Part shown: in pieces, positions 58,275 to 64,000 of the stretch | Numbering within the stretch: the stretch's first letter is position 1 | How the letters are laid out: each line of letters begins with the position of its first letter | Assembly (NCBI GenBank): GCA_046346845.1 | Contig: JAXMHH010000005.1 | Span: 124,001-188,000 of the forward strand | Length of the DNA stretch: 64,000 nucleotides | Direction: 5' to 3' | Source of the DNA: DSSB01 sp046346845 | GTDB taxonomy: Bacteria; UBA10199; DSSB01 | Made by a program: the position numbers and the translations under genes | Notes under the pieces: generated by a model | Databases searched by the model: none | Seen by the model: the letters and a program-made list of their open reading frames with translations, nothing else | What the model was told of the DNA's origin: nothing

Positions 58275-59165
58275 ATGAATAAAATTCCAGGGCCCGTGAC
58301 CCAAGACACATTCCAAATCCAACAGTTCCACGACGAAAACCACAATGGGTGGGTGGATCCCGAAGAGCCGGTCCAAGTGCAGATGAGCTCGACCGGCGCC
58401 ACCGCCTCGGGACGGACGGTGATCGAAAAATCTGAATTCAAGGTCTCCGCCAAAGAGTTCTGTCTCTCCAAGGCCTTCCAAGGTTTCGGATCTTCGCTGA
58501 CGCGGTTCGCGAACCTCCAAGGAAACCTTTGGAACCAGCCTTATTCCCTCACCATCAACATGCTCCTGCTCGGCCAATTGGCCGCGCACCCGGCGGGATT
58601 GCACAGGCTTTCCTTGACTCAGGATTTCCAAGAAAATAATTTATTAAAATTGGGATTGCACTTCGGCGACGATGAAGCCTGGAGGTGGGAATACCTATCG
58701 ACACTTGGCCTGGCAAAGCTCGCCCGCACCGACGAAAACCACGGCTACGACTTCATTGAAGGAGTCTCTAGGCTGGAGAAGATCGGGGAGCGCAACGGCA
58801 TGAACGCCGCGGCCCTGGCGCTCATCAAAGAGGAACTCGAAGACATCTATATCCTCGCCAAAGAAGGCCATGCCTTCGATCAAAGGGCTTATGCCCTGGG
58901 CGAGCTGCTCGCCTCGGGAGAACCCATGGCCTTCGAGGCCTTCCAGGAGCTGCTCCGCAACTACGAAAAAAAGTGCGAATACCTCATGGTCTCAGACGCC
59001 GAAAAGCGGGGAGCGATCGAACGGGTGCGGGAATCGTTTTACCAGGGTTTCATAGCAAATCCAGCTCACCGGGATTACCTCAAAAATACTCCGCTGAACG
59101 AGTTTCCTTACGGCTTTCTTAGCGAGGAAGCCTTGCGAATTTGGAAGGCGGCGCTCGGCGGCTAG
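58275..59165 (+). CDS. Hypothetical protein with EF-hand-like N-terminus, 296 residues
   Basis: MNKIPGPVTQDTFQIQQFHD leads into DENHNGWVDPEEP, a calcium-loop-like motif, then a mostly helical protein (TINMLLLGQLAAHPAGLHRL, ALIKEELEDIYILAKEGHAF, NYEKKCEYLMVSDAEKRGAI). No signal peptide. It lies 73 bp after the 1680-aa gene with no terminator between, so it is probably co-transcribed from the sigma54 promoter. A decayed partial copy is at 49162-49270. It overlaps the convergent activator gene by 4 bp. Not recognised. Confidence 0.75.
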   Translation: MNKIPGPVTQDTFQIQQFHDENHNGWVDPEEPVQVQMSSTGATASGRTVIEKSEFKVSAKEFCLSKAFQGFGSSLTRFANLQGNLWNQPYSLTINMLLLGQLAAHPAGLHRLSLTQDFQENNLLKLGLHFGDDEAWRWEYLSTLGLAKLARTDENHGYDFIEGVSRLEKIGERNGMNAAALALIKEELEDIYILAKEGHAFDQRAYALGELLASGEPMAFEAFQELLRNYEKKCEYLMVSDAEKRGAIERVRESFYQGFIANPAHRDYLKNTPLNEFPYGFLSEEALRIWKAALGG

Positions 59166-62100
59166 ACGAACTTTTCGTCGATATAGGCCTTCAGCTCCTT
59201 CAGTTCCACCGGCACATTGAATTTTTCCAACTTGGTGTAGAGGTTGCGCCGCGAGATCCCCATCGCCTTGGCGGCGTTGCCCTTGTGGTAGCCGTTGTCC
59301 CGGATCGCGAGCAGGATCTTCTCCAGCTCCGGATCCATCGCCTCCTTGGCCACCGTCTTCATCAGCAGATTTTTCATCGCCTTCTTCTTCCCGAGCAGGA
59401 TCGGCTTGAAGGCCAAGGCCTTCAGGCCGATCGCCCCGTTCTCGGCGAAGAGGGCCGCGGTCTCGAGGGTGTTCTGCAACTCGCGGATGTTGCCCGGCCA
59501 GGGGTAGTTCATGAACTGCCGCAGGACCTCCATGCTGACCCGGCAGGGCTCCCTACCCTCGTTCGCGGCGATCTTCTTCAAAAAGTGATCCACGAGCAGC
59601 GGCAGGTCTTCCATCCGCTCGCGCAGCGGCGGCAGGGTGATCGTCACCCCATTCAAGCGAAAATACAAATCCTCGCGGAACTTCCCCTGCTCCACCAGCT
59701 CCTGCAGGTCCTTGTTGCTGGCCGAGACGACCCGGACGTCGACCTTGATCACGTCGTTGGAACCGAGCGGCCGGATCTCGCCCTCCTGCAGGAAGCGCAG
59801 CAGCTTGGCCTGGAGGTTGAGGCTCAGGTCCGCAATCTCGTCCAAGAAGATCGTCCCGCGGTGGGCGTACTCCAAGATGCCCTTCTTGTCCTTGTCGGCG
59901 TGGGTGAAGGCGCCCCGCTTGTGGCCGAACAGCTCGGATTCCATCAGGGTCTCGGGCAGGGCGCTGCAGTTCTCCGCGACGAAGGGCTGCTTGGCGCGGC
60001 CGCTGTTGAAGTGCAGGGCCCGCGCGATCGATTCCTTGCCGGTCCCCGACTCCCCGAAGATCCACACCGAGATCTTCGAGTCGGTGATCTTGTCGACCAG
60101 CGAGAGCACCTCGACCATCTTTGGGGAGCGGCCCACGATCTCGCTGTACTCATACTTCAGCTTGAGCCGGCTTTCGGCCAGCTCCATCTGCATGCGGTGC
60201 AGCTGGTCGCTCTGCTCCTCGACCTGGTCGGTCAGGTGGGCGTTGGCCTTCTTCAACTCCTCGATCATCTGGGCCTTCTGCAGGGCCAGCGCGGCCTGGT
60301 CGGCGAAGGCGCGGAGCGAGGCCAACTGCTCGTCCCCGAACAGGCCCATCTCGAAGCGGTGATCGAGGTAGAACACCCCCAGCACCCCGCGCCGGCCGTT
60401 GATCGGGAGGGCGAGGATCGATTTCAACTCGTGGAGCTGGACGCTCTTCGCCTGGCTGAAACGCGGGTCCTGCAGGGCGTTGTCGGTCACCACCGGCTGC
60501 CCGCTCTCCATCGCCTGGCGAATCGCGGACAGGCTGAAGGCGAACTCCTTGGACTCCAGCGCCTCCTTGCCGACGTTGCGCGCCACCACGACGCTGAAGC
60601 CGGGGATCGGCCCTTCGCTGTCCTCGCTGCGCAGGACGAGGAAACCGTTTTCGGCGCCGGAGAGGCGCATCGCCGCGTCCATCAAATGCTTCAAGACGCG
60701 GTCCATGTCGTCCTCCAGGAGGAGTTCGCGGCTGATCGTGGCCAGGCTTTCGAGGATCTGCATATCGTGCTTTCCTTTCTTGGGAGCTGGGGGAACGGCG
60801 ACGGGTTTGTTCTCGATCCAACGCCGCCAATCGTAACGGTCGACGAAACTCACCTGCAAGGCGACGGGCAACCTTTCGTGGAGTCCCCGCAGCCGGGCCC
60901 GGATGGCCTCCACCTCGCGGGCCTCGCGCTCCAGCCGCTGCAAGTCGGCCTCCACGTCCCAGTCGCTCTTCTCCCCGGGCAGCGGCTCACCGGAGCGGAT
61001 CCAGCGTCCATAGGCCTCGGCCTCGGGGAGGAGTTTCCCCGCGGAACACGAGCGCGGCAGCAAGGCGCGAAGCTCCGCCAGCAGGGCCTCGGCGCGGGGG
61101 AGCCGGCCCAGCGCGAATTCCGCCCGGGAAAATTGGCTCAGGTGCTCCGCCAAGTCCTCCGGATTTCCGAAGGCCTGCAACACCTCGTAGGCGCGGGTGA
61201 AACTCTCCAAGGCGGCCGCCAAATCGCCGCGGCGGCGCTCGAGGATGGCGCGGTTGTTCCAGACTCGCGCCAGGAACAGGTCGTCTTTCCGGGCCTCGGC
61301 GAGGCGCTCCGCCTCCCGGTAGGCGGTCTCGGCCTGGACGGGGTCTTGCAGCTGCAGGGCGAGATTTCCCTCCTGCAGCCAGGTCGCGTATTCCCCCGCG
61401 AAGAACCTCGCCTCGCGATACAGCGCCTTCGCCTCCTCCAACAGGCCCCAGGCGCGCTCCCGCTCCGAATTTTCCACCAAGAGGGCGGCCAAGTTGCGGC
61501 AGAGCTCGGCGCGCCGCCTGCCCTGCGCGGCGGGCAGCGCGAGGCCCGTCTCGAATTGCCGCCTCGCCTCCGCGGAGCGTCCGGCCTCCATCTCGAAATT
61601 TCCCAACAGGGCATGGGCGCGCACGCGGTATTGCTGGACCTCCCGATCCTGGGAGTCGCCCGCCGCCTCCAGGCATTGACGGAAGCGATCCGCAGCCTCC
61701 TCGGCCCTGCCCAAATTCAAGCAAGCGATCCCCGTCACCGTCCAATATTTCACGGCCTTCAACTGCCCGGGTTCGTCGGGCGCCGCCAAGCGAAAGACCT
61801 CCTCGGCGGCCTCCATGGCCTCGGCGTAACGGTTCAGGGAAGTGAGCAGGTTGGCCTTGGCGCGCAGCAGGCGGGAGAGCTGCACCGGATCTTTCAGGAA
61901 GGGACGCGAACGTTCGGCGATATCCAGGGCCGCCTCGGCCCGCCCCGCCTTCGCCAGCGCTTCCACCACCGGCAAGGCCAAGCGGACGATCACCTCGGCG
62001 TCTTGCAGGGCCAAGGCGTGCCAGAGGCGCCGCGGGGCGAACTCCTCGACCTCGGGCAGGCTGCGCAACCAGCGCGCATGGGACTCGCGGAGCTCCGCGG

Positions 62101-63817
62101 CGGGGATGCGGGCCAACAGCGCCGACTCCATGGCCGGCAGCGCCAGGCCATAATTTCCCCCGCTTGGCTCGCGGCGCAAGAACTCCCGGTCGCATAAACC
62201 CTGGAGGCGGCCCCCGAGCTCGCCGGGTTCCCCCATCGCCCTCGCGAGGTCGGCGAACGCGACCGGTTGGTGGGCCGTGGCCAGCATGAGGAGAATCCCC
62301 CGCTCCGCGGGCTCCAAACCGGCGAGGCGTTCGGCGAGGATATCCTCGAAGGAATGAAGGCCGGCCAGCTCCTCTTGCCAATCCCGCGTGAAGTGCCGCC
62401 GCGCATCCGCCCGCCGCTCGCGGAGGAGCCGCAGGAACTCGAGCAGGATCCGTGGATTGCCCGAGCTCTGCCGGAACAGCTCGTCCGCCAGTTCGCGTTC
62501 GGCCGTCTCGCCCAGGGCCTCGCGGACCAAGGCACGCACCGCGGATGCGTCGAGGTTCCTCAGCGCCACCTCTTCGCCGCCGAGCCGCTGCGGCAAGGCG
62601 GCGAGGAATCGCCTGCCCTCCTCGCCTAGAAGATCGTCGTTCCACTCGAAGGCGAGCAAGAGTCCGGGCGGGATCCCTTCCCGCTTCAAGCGCAGCAGGG
62701 CCGCCAGGGAACCGGACGGGACCCGCTCCAAATGACGGAAGAATACCGCGGCGGGCGCTTGGACGCCGTGGAGCTCCTGCAGGGCCGCGGCGAAACGCTC
62801 GGGCGGGACCTCGCGCGCAGTGAAGCCGCGCACCGCGCAGCGGATCGCCGCCTCTTGCAGGAAACGCGATTTGCCGACCCCGCCCATCCCGCGCAGCCAC
62901 AGCAGGGCCGCGGCCCGCGGCGCCGCGTCCAAGGCGCGGTCCAAGGCGGCGAAGGCGCCCTCGGCCCCGAACATCCTCGCGGAGTGGTATTCCGCCACCG
63001 CTTGCCCGCTCGCGCCTGGCTCCGCGGCGCGCAGGGCCGCCAGGACCTCCTCCGCATTGGCGAAGCGTTCCTTCAGGTCGATGCGAATCATCCGGTCGAC
63101 CACTCGCGCGGGCACGGCGCATTCCGGCTCCAGACCGGGGACGGCCTCCAGCAGCGGCGCCGCCGGGGCCCGCAGCATCTCTTGCAAGCTGCGACAGGCG
63201 GCGCGGGGGTGCCTGCCGGCCAAGGCCTCGTAAAACAGGGTCCCGAGCGAAAAGAGATCGCTGGCCGGGAGGTTCTTGCCCTGCAGGCGCTCCGGCGCCA
63301 CGTACGGGAGGGTGGCTGCGGCGAGCGGCTTCCCCTTGCCGAAGCCCCCGGCCAGGCCGAAATCCAAGAGCTTCAATTGCCCGGTCGAGTTGATCAAGAC
63401 GTTGTGCGGCGAGATATCGCCGTGCGAGATGCCTTGCGCGTGCAGGGTCCGCAAGGCCTCGAGGGCCGCCTGCATCCAGGCGAAGACCTGCGCCGGTCCG
63501 GCGTCGGGTGCGGCCTCCAAGAGGCCGCGACCCTCGACGTATTCCATCCAAAAACAGGGGCCGCGGTCTTCGCCAAAAATCGCGGCGCTATCCGCGGCGT
63601 AACCGTGGATGCCGGCGATCGCGGGGTGCCGCAACTTGACCAGGAGCTGGGCCTCTGTCTCGAAGCTCGCGACCTGTTCGGGCTGGACCTGGGTGAGGAG
63701 TTTTAGCGCGACCCGCTCGCCGCCCGCCCCCTCGGCCAGAAAGACCTCCCCCATCCCGCCGGCGCCGAGACGACGGAGGATCTTGGGAACGGACAGGCTG
63801 GGCGAGGCTAGAACCAC
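59162..63817 (-). CDS. Sigma54-dependent activator with Ser/Thr kinase, STAND ATPase, TPR and GAF sensor domains
   Basis: 1551 residues. 1-265 protein kinase: LGAGGMGEVF loop, VALKLL lysine, catalytic loop HGDISPHN (Asp kept, usual Lys replaced by Ser), DFG. About 290-600 STAND-like ATPase (LRGMGGVGKS). About 620-960 TPRs. About 1020-1165 GAF. About 1215-1430 sigma54 AAA+: Walker A FGESGTGKE, loop GAFTHA in place of GAFTGA, Walker B FLDEIADL, arginine fingers NYPWPGNIRE. About 1500-1545 Fis-type helix-turn-helix (GNAAKAMGISRRNLYTKLEK). It should bind upstream sites as an oligomer and open sigma54 promoters; the paired ACANCTTGTGC sites nearby are the obvious candidates. GTG 63817 is the start used. 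Confidence 0.94.
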   Translation of the reverse strand: MVLASPSLSVPKILRRLGAGGMGEVFLAEGAGGERVALKLLTQVQPEQVASFETEAQLLVKLRHPAIAGIHGYAADSAAIFGEDRGPCFWMEYVEGRGLLEAAPDAGPAQVFAWMQAALEALRTLHAQGISHGDISPHNVLINSTGQLKLLDFGLAGGFGKGKPLAAATLPYVAPERLQGKNLPASDLFSLGTLFYEALAGRHPRAACRSLQEMLRAPAAPLLEAVPGLEPECAVPARVVDRMIRIDLKERFANAEEVLAALRAAEPGASGQAVAEYHSARMFGAEGAFAALDRALDAAPRAAALLWLRGMGGVGKSRFLQEAAIRCAVRGFTAREVPPERFAAALQELHGVQAPAAVFFRHLERVPSGSLAALLRLKREGIPPGLLLAFEWNDDLLGEEGRRFLAALPQRLGGEEVALRNLDASAVRALVREALGETAERELADELFRQSSGNPRILLEFLRLLRERRADARRHFTRDWQEELAGLHSFEDILAERLAGLEPAERGILLMLATAHQPVAFADLARAMGEPGELGGRLQGLCDREFLRREPSGGNYGLALPAMESALLARIPAAELRESHARWLRSLPEVEEFAPRRLWHALALQDAEVIVRLALPVVEALAKAGRAEAALDIAERSRPFLKDPVQLSRLLRAKANLLTSLNRYAEAMEAAEEVFRLAAPDEPGQLKAVKYWTVTGIACLNLGRAEEAADRFRQCLEAAGDSQDREVQQYRVRAHALLGNFEMEAGRSAEARRQFETGLALPAAQGRRRAELCRNLAALLVENSERERAWGLLEEAKALYREARFFAGEYATWLQEGNLALQLQDPVQAETAYREAERLAEARKDDLFLARVWNNRAILERRRGDLAAALESFTRAYEVLQAFGNPEDLAEHLSQFSRAEFALGRLPRAEALLAELRALLPRSCSAGKLLPEAEAYGRWIRSGEPLPGEKSDWDVEADLQRLEREAREVEAIRARLRGLHERLPVALQVSFVDRYDWRRWIENKPVAVPPAPKKGKHDMQILESLATISRELLLEDDMDRVLKHLMDAAMRLSGAENGFLVLRSEDSEGPIPGFSVVVARNVGKEALESKEFAFSLSAIRQAMESGQPVVTDNALQDPRFSQAKSVQLHELKSILALPINGRRGVLGVFYLDHRFEMGLFGDEQLASLRAFADQAALALQKAQMIEELKKANAHLTDQVEEQSDQLHRMQMELAESRLKLKYEYSEIVGRSPKMVEVLSLVDKITDSKISVWIFGESGTGKESIARALHFNSGRAKQPFVAENCSALPETLMESELFGHKRGAFTHADKDKKGILEYAHRGTIFLDEIADLSLNLQAKLLRFLQEGEIRPLGSNDVIKVDVRVVSASNKDLQELVEQGKFREDLYFRLNGVTITLPPLRERMEDLPLLVDHFLKKIAANEGREPCRVSMEVLRQFMNYPWPGNIRELQNTLETAALFAENGAIGLKALAFKPILLGKKKAMKNLLMKTVAKEAMDPELEKILLAIRDNGYHKGNAAKAMGISRRNLYTKLEKFNVPVELKELKAYIDEKFV

Positions 63818-63865
63818 CAGCGATTATTCTAGCACAGACTGTTCCTGCGCCCAGCGATTCTCTAA

Positions 63866-63898
63866 ACAACTTGTAAAAATAATCAGCGCAAGTTGTGC
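63866..63898 (+). promoter_or_regulatory. Paired 11-bp activator sites between the activator gene and the next gene
   Basis: ACAACTTGTAA (63866-63876) and GCAAGTTGTGC (63888-63898), 22 bp apart, the nearer starting 74 bp before the -24 element at 63962. They lie about 50 bp upstream of the activator gene, so autoregulation is also possible. Confidence 0.7.
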
Positions 63899-63961
63899 TA
63901 TTTTTCTCAGGCTCGAAATTCCTTAATAATTAAATAATTAATAATTTCAATTATTTAAATG

Positions 63962-63977
63962 TGGCACACCGATTGCT
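63962..63977 (+). promoter_or_regulatory. Sigma54 promoter of a gene beyond the right edge
   Basis: TGGCACACCGATTGCT with GG-N10-GC. TTTCAATTATTTA ends 4 bp upstream. The driven gene lies outside the window. Confidence 0.85.
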
Positions 63978-64000
63978 TTTAGTAAAAGCGTCTGCCAAGG

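Noticed and set aside
59141..62197. Long open frame on the plus strand opposite the kinase-activator gene
   Set aside because: Antisense shadow of a very GC-rich gene: composition dominated by Gly, Leu, Gln, His and Arg, with no domain, while the minus strand encodes recognised domains throughout.

Overview
The window looks like chromosomal DNA of a GC-rich, Gram-negative bacterium of the old deltaproteobacterial grade (Myxococcota, Bdellovibrionota or the UBA10199 type). The evidence is a porin, TolC and lipoproteins, DUF4215 cysteine-rich surface proteins, Cys-type C-terminal sorting signals, a Ser/Thr kinase fused to a sigma54 activator, and very long multidomain proteins. The exact lineage cannot be fixed from sequence reading alone. 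No rRNA, CRISPR array, integrase or intact insertion sequence was seen.

1-9.8 kb is mostly housekeeping: the end of a porin, a duplicated terminator cassette, tmk-holB-metG, two unknown genes, a 37-residue membrane microprotein, tadA, two tRNA-Ser genes, an alpha/beta-hydrolase with a TetR regulator, and dps. 9.8-13.9 kb is a four-gene export operon (TolC, lipoprotein adaptor, ATPase, ABC-2 permease). 14.1-16.8 kb holds a beta-helix surface protein and a DCC protein. 17-24.5 kb holds a HerA-like ATPase, an aldo/keto reductase, a radical SAM protein, a photolyase, a small membrane protein and an SDR protein. 24.4-31.2 kb holds a carbonic anhydrase fusion, TerC and an N-formylglutamate amidohydrolase/QEGLA/ATP-grasp operon.

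31.4-64 kb is the accessory part. Three very large proteins (871, 3629 and 1680 residues) and the carbonic anhydrase fusion share an alanine/glycine-rich hydrophobic core domain. The two largest also share their whole TPR-beta-helical N-terminal half. The 3629-residue protein adds a DHH-like segment, FHA, a PP2C-like phosphatase and a HEIGH metallopeptidase-like end. Between the giants lie secreted proteins (DUF4215, three paralogous lipoproteins, a collagen-like protein) and three decayed genes (DUF1345, a GH5 fragment, and a remnant of the 58.3 kb gene).

The main discovery is regulatory. Six near-consensus sigma54 (-24/-12) promoters lie in front of the 142-aa gene at 17 kb, the 3629-aa gene, a 75-aa gene, the DUF4215 gene, the 1680-aa gene, and a gene beyond the right edge. 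Five of the six have a pair of 11-bp sites (consensus ACANCTTGTGC) whose starts are exactly 22 bp apart, about 75-90 bp upstream. One pair sits between two divergent sigma54 promoters and could serve both. The window also encodes a plausible activator, a 1551-residue kinase-STAND-TPR-GAF-AAA+-Fis protein at 59.2-63.8 kb, transcribed away from one of these site pairs. Together with the FHA and phosphatase domains inside the largest target, this suggests a phospho-signal-controlled sigma54 regulon for building or releasing giant multidomain proteins. What those proteins do is unknown.
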